DNA of 64,000 nucleotides from Bemisia tabaci (lineage: Eukaryota; Arthropoda; Insecta; Hemiptera; Aleyrodidae), in NCBI RefSeq assembly GCF_918797505.1, contig NC_092801.1, positions 5,828,001-5,892,000 of the forward strand, written 5' to 3'. Under the pieces are notes generated by a model. That model saw only the letters and a list, made by a program, of their open reading frames with translations, was not told the origin of the DNA and made no database searches. Numbering within the stretch: position 1 is the first letter of the stretch; every line of letters starts with the position of its first letter. The translations under genes and the position numbers were made by a program. Below, piece by piece: positions 1 through 10,615 of the stretch.

Positions 1-377
1 GTAGAGCGCTGAAACTAAGCGTTGCCAGTTGTGCAAATTTAGGAGGTCTCGGAGCTTTTAGTATAAGATGTCACTTGCAAGTTGAGTAAAGATACTGGAT
101 GAAAAGTGAGTTTTGAGAATTGTATAACCAATTTTATTTCATTGCGTAGATACGAGGGTCCGTCTTCAGCTAAAGAAAACACTTACGGGCATTTTACCTT
201 TCTAGCCCAAATTTTAAAATAAAAAATCACAAGAAAGTGGTGAAAATCCTCCTGGAGGTAAAAATGCGAAAAAATGGAATATGATAATTTTTTACTTAAA
301 ATTCGATCCAACTATTCCTTCCAGGCTGTGATTAAGGGAAGTTTTGGATTCGATCGACATGAATGGCACTTGTAAAA
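1..377. other. Non-coding DNA, nothing recognised
   Basis: AT-rich sequence with no convincing reading frame and no repeat structure that I could pair with another part of the window. If the exon at 1059 belongs to a + strand gene, this stretch lies in its last intron. Confidence 0.5.
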
Positions 378-713
378 CACGGAAAAAAAAACTTCGTGCG
401 TGGGACTCGAAGTTTAGGTCATATGGATCTCTGAAGTTTTAGGATTGAGCATCTGAACACTTTAGGTCGAGCTGTCGAGGTTCGGATCACACATTTGAAA
501 CTTCAGTTCTTACATCTTAAGTACTTCAGATGTGAGAACCGAAGTTTTTCGGATGTGAGAACCGAAGTACTTCAGATGTAAGAACTGAAGTTTCAGATGT
601 GTGATCCAAACCTCAGAAGCTGGACCTAAAGTGTTCAGATGCTCAATCCGAGAACTCCAGAGATTCATATGACCTAAACTTCGGGTCCCACGCACGAAGT
701 TTTTTTCTCCGTG
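378..713. mobile_element. Foldback-type MITE
   Basis: A 336-bp near-palindrome. The left arm starts CACGG plus an A-run, then CTTCGTGCGTGGGA; the right arm is its reverse complement and ends TCTCCGTG. Arms are about 165 bp and meet near position 545, where short GAAGTACTTCAGATG motifs are themselves repeated. There is no coding capacity. I could not see a target duplication. Confidence 0.75.
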
Positions 714-735
714 TGCTTTGACCGGAAGGCGAGGA

Positions 736-1030
736 CACCCAAGGATCATCAACATCTGAGCAATTATCCTCGATCTTATCGCAATGAATTGCGATTTTAT
801 CTCCCGACAATTTACCGCGATATTTTCGAAATAAAAATCGCGAAAAATGGCGATTCAATCTCGATTTTATCGACAAAAATTGATCACGATTTCATCGAAC
901 CAAAAATTGCGATCTATTCGCCACACATCGCAATTTTTAATGCGATAATATCTCGATATATTGCCACCGATATAATCGCAATTACCAACTGATAAAATCG
1001 ACATGTATCGCGATCACTGCTACTTGGGCA
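736..1030 (+). repeat. CGATA-rich dispersed repeat, copy 1
   Basis: AT-rich sequence built from many variants of GCGATAAAATCG. It shares the order of motifs (ATCATCAACATCTGAGC, then ATTATCCTCGAT) with the last 200 bases of the window. Its right end reads TGCTACTTGGG, the reverse complement of the CCCAAGTAGCA that starts the other copy, so the family probably has terminal inverted repeats. It lies directly upstream of the splice acceptor of the next exon. Confidence 0.6.
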
Positions 1031-1058
1031 TTGTAATAATCGAGACGAATAATTGCAG

Positions 1059-1437
1059 GTATGAAATGATGGGCGAGCACCTTCACGAGGCTGTCGAAAA
1101 TGGAACGGATTTAACACCGCAAGGGGTGATCTCGATAACGGACCTATTCCAGCTGCGACAGGCCGGCCACATGACTGTCGCGAACTTCAAAGGGACCCAC
1201 AACAAGGGGCTCCTTGTGCAGCTTCTCCAAGAGGCCGGCTACTTCACGGTCACCTCTCGAAAACCCAACGGATCCGTCCATCTTGAGATCCCTTGCGTGG
1301 CCGTCAAGGAGGCTTACGAAGATCTCGTCTACCACAACGAGTTCTTCGTCACCGAGGAGGAGTGGAAGAAAGAGCTCGAAGCTAACGCCACGAAAAACAA
1401 CCCACGTGACCATAAGGGGAAGAAAAGTGGCTCATGA
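1059..1437 (+). CDS. 3'-terminal exon of a gene, AAA-ATPase-like family candidate (5' part outside window)
   Basis: An open frame of about 125 codons, clearly GC-richer than its surroundings, ending in TGA at 1435-1437. An acceptor (TTGCAG, AG at 1057-1058) precedes it, so I start the exon at 1059 in phase 2 and reject the upstream in-frame ATG at 1003, which lies in a repeat. The middle reads LLVQLLQEAGYFTV, followed by a polar turn and a PCVAVKEAYEDLV helix. That pattern (leucine-rich helix, aromatic-Gly-Tyr-x-Thr strand, helix with conserved E) resembles the C-terminal part of AAA-ATPase-like (PF09820) proteins, which are widespread in insect genomes. The tail after W(KKELEANA) is charged, lysine-rich and probably disordered. 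The call as a real exon is fairly strong; the family call is from memory of the fold pattern and is weak. Upstream exons would lie before position 1. Confidence 0.55.
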
Positions 1438-1717
1438 TATTGTTAGAGATCAAAGAGCAGTGGCATAGCTAGGAATTCTTTAATGGCCAGGTTACACGCT
1501 CAAATTTCCGTCAAATTTCGATCGAAATGATGACCAAGATGGCGGTCGAGAGTTATCTAGATTGATGAGTAAAATTAATTAAAACAGCGTGTTGATTGAA
1601 ATAAGCACGGTTGTGTGGAGATCAGATGAAAGATGAGCCCCACAGCTCCATCTTCTACAATCAAATTTTTGCAGGCCGCAGAAATTTGATGGTAGACGGT
1701 GCGCACCAGTCACCATT
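1438..1717. other. 3' flank of the exon, nothing further recognised
   Basis: Probably includes the 3' UTR of the gene ending at 1437. No AATAAA hexamer is visible here. The sequence returns to AT-rich intergenic composition. Confidence 0.4.
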
Positions 1718-2710
1718 TATAACGGCTCAGCTCTCAAGCCAAGTAGCTGAACACGTAGGGGATGGTCGCAGAATGGGGGCGTATCCACCAGAAAGGGTAA
1801 TCCTAGAATAAGGGGGGGGGGGTAGATCTAGGGGGGTGTAAGAGCCCTTTCACTCTGTATAAATGGTCACCTACCTTGAGAGTGGTATCCTAAGGAAAGA
1901 ATAAGACTCACAATCTAGGGGTGGCCGCTCGTGTATTGAGTACTCGTATGGTAACAACGATAATGATGGTATATAACGATAAAACTACAACTAGGTCACA
2001 CAGACCTCAAACGACTATCACACAGATACACAACTACTACAAAAGGGGGGGGGAGGGGTCTCCAAGCAGGAAGAGCCGTCGGGGATACTGCCGCTGGACG
2101 GGACTTTCGGCGAGGGGAGGGATACTCAAAAGCTCAATCACCGGGGTGAGACGCGGGACGGGGCAACTTGAGGAGTCAAAGACTCGGGAAGGGGGTGAAA
2201 GGCCGCTGGGGCGAAAGAAGGGTCGGGGACGAACCGTAGGACCAAAACTTTCGACCGAGGGATACTCGAGGACTTGACTACGGGGTGAGACGCGCGTCGG
2301 GGTTCCGCGAGGAGGCGTAGACACGGATGGTGAGACGACTGACTTCAGGGGATTTCAGAGGGCTCCTCGTGGGTCTCCAGGCCTGCTAACTTGGGCGTCG
2401 TTTCCCACGGTTAGCTCGCCAAAATCCCCTGACCAAGCATGTCATATCCGTCAGGACTCCGAAATCCTCGGAAAGCAACAGGTTAGGTTGCCATCCCGTG
2501 GACCTTGGTCGCCCGGCGCCCGAGACTGGGGTATACGCAATTGGGGGATTCCTCGGGCTATCTGACAAGGCTGTGTCTGGTGATGTCACCGAGCGATGTC
2601 ACTGACGGATGTGACAAGCTGTGTCATGAAAAACTCGCGGATCCACGATCTCGCGGCGCGATATTGGCTCGCTGCTTCCAAAACCGCCGTAACTCCAATA
2701 TTCCGTTATA
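1718..2710 (+). mobile_element. ~1-kb non-autonomous repeat, copy 1 (uninterrupted)
   Basis: A 993-bp unit beginning TATAACGG and ending CCGTTATA, so its extreme ends are an 8-bp inverted repeat. It is nearly identical to 25639-26961 once the latter's nested insertion is removed. The interior has a GGGG-rich core near 2041-2330 and GATGTCAC motifs near 2580-2600. I see no transposase and no clear target duplication beyond a possible TA, so the class is undetermined. Near its right end (GGCGCGAT, about 2656-2663) it preserves the empty site of the hAT MITE present in copy 2. Confidence 0.75.
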
Positions 2711-3612
2711 CTCCCCCTACAACGACACAGGATAATGACCTCATTATCCGCAGTGGGTCACTGGGAGGTCGAGCGTTTTGGAAGCAACTAGTCAACACTG
2801 GGGTATGATTTTGTAGAGACTGGGGAAGTGTGATAAAAATTGTTATCAGTCATCGCGCCCGTCCTTTTGGGAGCATTAACCTGCTACTGTCATTCTTAAA
2901 TCTAAACATTGTGTCTTATTACAAGGGTTTAACTGTACAGTGAAAGAAGGAAAGTGAAATATGACGCTGGAGAACGCTCGGCGGTTGTCGCCGTCGTTAT
3001 ACGAGTCGATCAGCTGGCGCGAAGGTCACTGACTCATGGCGCGGGGCCGGAGAGTGAGGAGCTTCTTGCTTCGTATCGGGTGTCCCGAGCAGCTGAGTGT
3101 TTGTTTGTGAAAGGTATTATGTATGATTGAGTCTGGAGGGTTACTTGAGTTTTTTTTTTTGTTTTACTAACAATCCAATGATTAAATCAATCAATCAACA
3201 ATCAGCAATCCTTCAATTTTGTATGTATAATTTTTTGCTGGGTTTTTGGGTGGCGTGAGTGAAAGAAAGTAGCTGATGGCAGCGATAGTTAACTACAAAG
3301 TCACGATACGGTTGTCTAATGTCGTTTCTATCATTGGTATTTTATATAAACTACTATATGAAAACTTAACTATTCTAACTTCTCTATCGATTATGCTTTA
3401 TCGATGGCTGCGGCTATATATATTCTATCTACTATTAAATCTATTCTATCTTTACAATTTTCACAATCGTTGCGACTCGTTGCCCTGTCAGCGAGATTGA
3501 GCGGCATTGCGGCTGTTGTCCGGTAGGTGTCCGTTGTCCCCCCCTCCATTCCGGTCTTCTCGTTTTTTCGCTTCGCAAATGCTCGAGGCCGAGGGGCACC
3601 CCGAATAATCTG
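2711..3612. other. Non-coding; a short GC-richer patch at about 2960-3110
   Basis: Mostly AT-rich. The patch at 2960-3110 is CpG-rich and is followed by a donor-like AAAG/GTATTATG, so it could be a small untranslated exon, but nothing else supports that. Confidence 0.3.
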
Positions 3613-3723
3613 CTCGTCTCAACATCGGTTGATGGAGGTACATCTACTGCTCATCTCTACGTCGGTTGACGGAGGCACATCTACTGCTCATCTCTACGTC
3701 GGTTGACGGAGGCACATCTTACT
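3613..3723 (+). repeat. 37-bp tandem repeat, 3 copies
   Basis: Units start at 3613, 3650 and 3687 with the core CTCATCTCTACGTCGGTTGA. Single diverged units recur at about 4027 and 4148. Confidence 0.8.
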
Positions 3724-3824
3724 GATGCTATCTGCGGGTTTTGTGTGTTTCCGCTAGCATCAGGGTCCCTTCCCTGGCAGCACTATGTGGAGAGTTTTGT
3801 GTTCTCCTGCGTTGCCAGGTGGGA

Positions 3825-4055
3825 GTTGGCAACATCCGGATTTCGTAGGAAAACAGGCGTGTGTTCCGATTGACTGTGATAGCACAGGTCACTAGATTGG
3901 AGTTGCCAACATTCAAATTTTGTAATTGAGCAACGTTTGGTTGGCTCGGCTGTGTTGATGGTAGTACACCGGATAGGGGTTATCAACATCCAAAAATTTG
4001 TAAACGAGCAGAAATTTGCCATTTCCTGCTCATCTCTGTCGGTTGACAGAGGGAC
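3825..4055 (+). repeat. 77-bp imperfect tandem repeat, 3 copies
   Basis: The motif GTTGGCAACAT / GTTGCCAACAT / GTTATCAACAT recurs at 3825, 3902 and 3979, a constant spacing of 77. Units are considerably diverged, so the array is old. Confidence 0.65.
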
Positions 4056-7000
4056 ATCGGTCGCCGTGCGGTTGTAGGTATCCTTTCGGCCCGGGCATTA
4101 TTAACTGCTCGTTTGGTGTTTTTTTCTTTGGATGTTGGTCCCTGGTCTGCTCATCTCCCATGGAGGAACATCGTAGGAAGGTGGCATCTCTATGTCGTAG
4201 TACCGGAGGGGGGGGGGGGGTCTTCAGTGACATGACGCAATGCGGGGGGGTCTCTGTGTAGTTGTCCGTCTTCTTTCTGGGGTTGGAGGCTCCATGGGGC
4301 TGACTGGGTTTCACCGAGTCGGCAACAGATCGTTTCCTATGTTAATATTAATCATTCTATACAAAGTCGTAATTAGTTATAGGTATATTACAAATTTCCC
4401 AATGTCTTACATTTTTTTAAAGAAAAATTTTGAATTACTCGCTGAAAGTACTTTCACTAGGAGGTCTCATCTCTTCTGAAGCATCTCTTTCTAGGTATTT
4501 GTCTGTAATGGGTATTTTTTTTTTTTTTTTTTAACGCTGATTTTAAGCATTTTAAAGCAGATTCCAAGGTCTACAAAGTGTGGAATAACAATGTCTCAAT
4601 TCATGCGACGATCTGTCATGCAAAGTCAAAGTGCAAGGTGCAAATTGCCACAAAGTTAATTGCATTCGCTACATGCACTGTGCGTTTGCATTATGTATTA
4701 GGGGGTTGCTACTAAACTACTGAACTACTGAACTATTGATCTAAGTTTTTATTTGTACTGTACAAGGCTATTAACAAGGCATGAAGGCTGAAGTAAACAA
4801 GGCTGAGATGGTTGTATGCGCTAGGCGGCGCAAATAACTCGACGTAGAGAACATTTCAGCTCACAATTAAGGTGCAGAGGAGGGTCGAGAAATTTGGCAA
4901 CGCTGGGTTGTCTCCATTTAAGCAATTATTTTAATTTAATTGCATTTTTCTGAGCCTATAGGTACTCGAAGTTATTTACATCTTATTTCTAATGCCTAAA
5001 TTTTATTTCGAAATGGTGTGGCTACTATTATTATTGTTATATTCATCTATTATTTATTTTATCTACATTTTTTGAAATGATGTGGCAGGTAGGGGCCAGT
5101 GCAATCACAGTGCTGTCAAAATGCTACCGTGAACGATCGCGTTCGGTTCTCGTCATGAACTGAGGGATTTTTTTAGGGAGATAGTGAGTAGATCTAATTA
5201 ACGTGTCGAAGATGAAAAGTTACTTCATTTTGAGAACACTGCGGCTGCGCCGGCTTCTACTCTGGCGCTCACTTTGCTAAAAGTACTAAAATACATTCAA
5301 TTTAAGCTTAATTCACTAAAATATATTTATTGCTAGAGTTTGTATTGACAGTAGCAGATGTTCCCCGACGGCTCTTATAATTAAGTTTGGAAGAGATAGA
5401 ACCAGTTTGAACATACTACACGAAGTTTTCCTAAGTTGAGTGGCAACTCTTAGGGCTTCGTGCATTATATCCACGTCTGGATACGTGAAATCTTTGAAGC
5501 TCGTCTTTACAAGATGCTGATTTTTGTTTCTTTCTTGTCTCAGAAATCTAGCATTTTTTGGAGCCTTAATCAATGTTGGCATGTCGTGTGTCAAGTGAAT
5601 TGAAATCAATGTTGTAAATGGATATTTATCTTCAGTTAGGCCCCCGAAGCACGCTTTTTTTTGAGAGTTCTGTTGTTAGGGTGATCTTCGGAGTCCTAAG
5701 TGAAGACAAATTTTGTGGTGTTCTGAAGGTAGGTGACCGTTAGTGGGTTTGGGCCCTATGTTGTTTGGAAACTGTCGCTCAGGCGTAATGAGTGGCCTCC
5801 TAAAAAAAAGTTTCTTTCTCCTACATACTACCCTTAACCTTTTTAGTTCTAATACTTAGTGAGCATGATTCGTGCTTTAAAATATTTGATGTAAATTAAC
5901 AGAATTTGCACGGTTTAAATTGTTAAAAATTGGAGATAAACTCCCTGTCATTTAGGCATGACTAAGTTTGTAGTTTAAAGTTAAGTTTAACTAAAATTCA
6001 TCATAATTTCCAGTAACTTTTACGTTCTTAGCTTAGGATTAATATAGAACTAATTTCTGGAGCTAATTTAGTTTTGTTTCTGATGCTTTGGCGAGGCATT
6101 GAGCAACGAAAGATCAACCTTTGTGAAAGCGTAGTGCCTGTTTTTTTGTAAAAGAAAGGAGGAAAAGAAACTGAATTGATCATGGTGGAATTGTACATGT
6201 TAAATTGACGCGATTCATCCTGGTACGTTTCGCATTATAGTACCAAAATGTTTCATTCTAGTGGTAGCTAGTGAGAATAGCCGAGGCTATTTCGGAGTGT
6301 TGTTGACCGTTCGTTACTCAAGTTTTCTTTCCTTTACGCCGGTAGTTTATTGTGTAAATTGCATCTCAATATGGCATTGCTTGCGGGTTGCGATTTATTG
6401 TTCGATCCACTCAAATTAATGGGAAACCTACGGTCGTGGTATCGATCATTTCCCACAGCTTCAAATGGCTTAGCCATTGACGCACTGCGATTTACGCCGC
6501 ACAGTGGTATGAGCAAACAGTAAAGGTCAGACATCAAGGTGTTGGCTGAAAATTTCAGATTTTGGTATGTGTTTATTCAAAGAAACTGATCAGACAGGCT
6601 GTCTCTGAACGGGAATTTTATGAAAGAACCAATGTATTCGCTCTTAAACTTTCTCGTTACTAGTTTCGATCTTATAAGTTCCCGAAGCTTTTAGTTTGTA
6701 TTCGACCTCTCCTGCTGGCCCGGACCAGTGTGCGCCGCGTTTGTGCAGCACGTGATTTGAAAAAAATGGAGTGTATAAAATAATTAATAGTCGAACTTTC
6801 TGAATGTTGAGAAGCTTGCCAGGAAGCCACCTAGGTATTAAGAGGTCTCTTCCATTGTAATGTGGGCGTAAGCGCCTACATTTATTTTATTTAGTATAAG
6901 AATGAGACAAATTAGTTCTATACGGAATTCTACTGTAACTTGGGGCGTTTAATGCCGAATTATCGGCCTTTTACTTAAATATATTTACTAAGTAATGTTA

Positions 7001-8459
7001 CTTAATTGAAATCTAAACTATATTAACCTAAGCTTATTCCTATCGTAATTGCTCTTTTTATAAACTGTGCGTTGCACTTCGTTTCTTTGCATAGAGTAAA
7101 TTTTCAAGAATTTTCCTGGTACGTGTACGAAACAATTTGGTATCAATTTCCGTTATTTCTTATTGAGCTCATATACTTCGTCGTTCCCCCCACACAAGGG
7201 CGCCTCTGGGCCACCTCATGAGCTCTAGGAAGAATGGGTTCCTATGTGGATTATGGCTCACGTGTGAATTGAGACACACCCCTACGTTAGCGGAACAACG
7301 AAGTATTAACGTAATATGAACTCAAAATGAAATGAATTTGATGGATTGAAGTAATTGAATGAATTGAATTGATATTGAAATTGAATATGTGATTGAAATT
7401 TTTCGAATTGGGGACTGTAAACTTTGCATAAAAAATGTGTGTTAAAGTTTGCCTGAACGACGCGGCGAGAGACCCTTCATTGCAGCGCTGCTCTTTCACT
7501 TAAAAGTAATTACTGATCGACTTATATAGACGAAAAAAATGAAATTTGTCAAACTCTGCGGGAAGCGACGGTCAGTCTGCTGTTAATTTTGAAATTACGT
7601 TTGGCGGGCAATTATGCATCACTGCAACAGGGGGCCCGCGTCGTGAAGGGAAACAGAGTCTCAAACATCGGTGGAGAATCACGAGTGTGAGAGTTTTGCT
7701 GATAATTTAATAATTTTGTCTATCAGGACTCGATTCTTGGTCGACTTGTCTCTATGAAGATCCGTGTCTCAATATAATTTTTGATTAACTGAATTTTTAA
7801 GCGAGGATAAGGGCGCGCGAGTACCGCGACGCTTCCGAGACTGTGACTAAAAAAAATTAAAATTAAAAAATTAAATTGCCGTGAATTTGTTGATAAATTA
7901 CTCAAAATTGTCTCTATTTGGTGCTCGATCCCGGTAGTTCGCCATTCTCGCGCGTCCTTCTCCGTGCGAAAATTAAGTTCCCGTATTTTTGATAAGAGTT
8001 GAAATTAATTACTGCGCATTTCATCGTGAGAAATAATGGACGCATTTCCATCGAACAGGGCTGCACGCACCGCGACATGAGCCGTATTGTACACATGGTC
8101 TTATGAGGTTCAGGGCTCACGTCTCAATGCTCGCAGCTCCGCTCGGCAACAATGCGCTCATTTAATTCTTCGAAAGTTGCTCTGTATAAGGTATTATTAT
8201 TTCTATTCAGTTGATGAGGCAAATTGACAACGCTCCCGGGTCATATGTCTCCTCGCCATTGCGTAGAAATGCGTTGCTCTCAATTTGCTGTTTCCGCGAC
8301 ACAAAGATGCATCCAAACTCTCGGGTGAGATCTGTTTCACGTATGACTGCTGGATCTCTGCGTCTCATCTCGTGGCTGGGATGCATCTCGGTGCCGCAGG
8401 AGCAGCAAATTGTGTTGCTGGTGAACAAGTTTGCTGAGAAAATGTTGAATTTTATAAAC
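4056..8459. other. Long AT-rich interval without a recognised gene
   Basis: No family-recognisable protein. The longest frame is 97 codons at 5316-5609 (-), with no features I know. A diverged inverted repeat of about 34 bp pairs 8281-8315 with 8379-8413 (outer sequence CAATTTGCTG), perhaps an old MITE. G- and T-homopolymers occur at 4207-4220 and 4516-4532. Confidence 0.45.
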
Positions 8460-8696
8460 GTAGGTGTTGCGGTCTCCAATAGCTAGGGGAGCAAATAGAA
8501 TAGAGAGAGAAATAGGACAGAGGAAAGAAGAGTAGGGCGAAGCGATCTGGCAACCTCGGAACGACGAGTTCCGAGCCTATCATAGATAGCGCATGGATGG
8601 AACCCGTCGAACTCAAAGCGACCAGTCCATAAAGCGAGAAAATGGGGATAAATCTACATGACAGAGAGAAAATGCACTATAAAAATATGAAAAATA

Positions 8697-9567
8697 CTAG
8701 GGGGCCCTGCCCCCTGACCGCTACGCGGTCCAACCCCCGTGGCTTGCGTTACTCACCTTCCGTCTACTCTATGTGTCCCCTATACGCCAGTTAATAGTCA
8801 CAACACTTAACTTCATTATACCAACCCCAAAAAAAAAACAAACCCATCAAACCCCCCCACAACACCCACCCCACCAACTACCCACCATACCACCAACCAC
8901 CCCCACAACCCACACCCACCCCACCCACCCCCCCCCCACACCCCCCACCCCCCCCCCCACCCCCCCCACAACCACCCACCCCCACCCCCACACCCCCCCC
9001 CCAACCCCCCACACCAACACCCCCCCCACCCCCCCCCCCACCCCCAACCACCACCCCCCCACACCCCACACCCCCCACCCCCAACCCCACCCCCCACCCC
9101 CCCACCCCCCCCCCACAACCACCCACCCCCCACCACCCAACCCCCCCACCCCCCACCCACCCCACCCCACCAACCCCACCCCCCATCCCCCCCAACCCCC
9201 CACCCCCCCCAACCCATTCCCCCCCAACCCCCCCCAAACCCCCACCCAATAAAACATTATAAAACTCCTACCCACCTTACAACTCCACCTAATCCCCCAC
9301 CACCAATCACTTTATCTATCTGGCCACAACTGACCCCCTATCTCTACCCCTCACCCCCCCCCCCCCCCCCCCACATCCAAACCTTGGACCCCCTCCCCAG
9401 TGACATGAGCTTTAAAAGCTCTACAACATTAAAAGTTCGGGGTTTCATAATTTTTTGCACATCTACATCAACTACAGATGACATACATGTAAAGATCATC
9501 CTTATCGGTCCGGCAGTTCGTCAGAAATAGTGCTTCCAAGATTTTGCTTGTAGCTGTATAATATAGA
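8697..9567 (-). mobile_element. Non-autonomous Helitron
   Basis: Read on the minus strand it begins TCTATATTATAC and ends GGGCCCCCTAG. It has the TC start, CTAG end and a 6-bp stem hairpin (GACCGC-GTA-GCGGTC) about 15 nt before CTAG that define Helitrons. It sits between A and T with no target duplication. The intact right LTR at the matching place shows the empty site GTGCA/TATTTTTC. No Rep/helicase coding is present. The interior is dominated by a C/A-rich low-complexity tract. Confidence 0.93.
8818..9373. repeat. C/A-only low-complexity tract inside the Helitron
   Basis: From about 8818 to 9245 the + strand is almost entirely C and A in CCCACC/CCCCAC runs; a pure C-run follows at about 9354-9372. 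The minus strand is G/T-rich with many G-runs able to form quadruplexes. Irregular run lengths and the lack of a clean period fit either a decayed simple repeat or sequencing/polishing errors. The long proline- and glycine-rich frames here are by-products. Confidence 0.8.
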
Positions 9568-10182
9568 TGCACTCTAAGCACTCACCGAAGTCCTCAGTCT
9601 GGTACAGCCATGCGGCGTTGAAGCGGCATGCTCTCGACGTCACGGGCGAAACCTGGCGCCATCTCACTCGCGTAAGCTAGAAATCTAGCCTAGCATGGTA
9701 ACAGCTTTCAAGCGGGGGCGTAAAGGATCAAAAGTGCGGACATATCAGGAAAAAGGAGCTGTAGCTAAGGGCAAGGGTGCGGTTGGGCGACACAAGCACA
9801 CTCTCATTCATACCATCATAACTAAAGCAGGAAAATAGTCGTCTACTACTAAATAAGCGAGCTTGTTTTACCAAGAGTGATGAGAAGCGGTAGAGCGAAG
9901 GCAAATGTCAGCAAAAGCGGCGATACCAAAGGTAGCAGCTGGGCAGCAGTAGAGCAGCAGGGCAGTAGCAGGAGAAATCACAGAAGCGCGGCGACGTTCT
10001 CGGCGTAAGTGAGGCGACGCGAGCTGAAGTCTGAAATGGCTCACTGGGAAAGTAGGGGAAAATCTCCAATCAGCTCTGATTGGCCGATCAGCCGCCTCGG
10101 GGCTCTCTCCTCCTGCCGTCCTGCAAGCCCGACTTGTAGCGACAAATATAGCGAAAAAATACGATGAAAATCGGCGCCAACA

Positions 10183-10615
10183 AACACCCCCGGCCTTGGC
10201 GCCTCAGCGAGGCGTCAAAATGAAAAACGCGAGGAACTTACAAACTAATACTAAAACTAAACTATTTGCTAGTGGCTGATAAATAAACTCACTTGCGGTT
10301 GCAGAAGCGGTGGTTTGCGGTGCAAGAAGCAAGGAAAGAGGAGGGTTGGGGGCGGTGGGGAGTGGTTAGCGGAATAGCGATAAGTTTAAAATTTGATTAA
10401 AATAGTGAAAATAGTGGGCAGAGCGATATGAAAAGGTAAAAAAAAAGAAATAAGAAATAAAATAATACGTAACTTTTAGCGATTTCTTAGCGGTATTTTA
10501 GCGGTGAATTAAGGTTTTGGAAATGTTTCAGTATGGGATCCCCACACGGTGCCTCGCAGCAACCCTGCACACCTCGCAGGTGCATTCCACTTGAGGGAGA
10601 GCGGGGGGCGGCAAG
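10183..10615 (-). other. Region between the extra ORF and the 3' LTR
   Basis: Non-coding tail of the retrotransposon. Directly next to the LTR the minus strand reads AAGGCCGGGGGTGTT, which is where the polypurine tract should be; it is only partly purine, so its role as plus-strand primer is an inference. Confidence 0.5.

Larger units (their letters stand above)
8465..10182 (-). repeat. Left LTR (3' LTR of the element), split by a Helitron
   Basis: 1,718 bp, or exactly 847 bp after subtracting the 871-bp insertion at 8697-9567; this equals the right LTR. The only difference I noticed is CCTGCAAG (about 10119) versus CCTCCAAG in the right LTR. Confidence 0.95.

Noticed and set aside
1003..1058. 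ATG at 1003 as the start of the + strand gene
   Set aside because: It lies in the CGATA-rich repeat with different composition; a good splice acceptor at 1057-1058 explains the frame better.
1921..2324. 118- and 95-codon frames conserved between the two ~1-kb repeats
   Set aside because: The two copies are nearly identical at the DNA level, so conservation is not informative; both strands are open and the residues are low-complexity basic/proline.
8773..9275. Long proline-rich (+) and glycine/tryptophan-rich (-) reading frames
   Set aside because: They are the direct product of a C/A-only tract in which stop codons cannot occur; all three frames are open.
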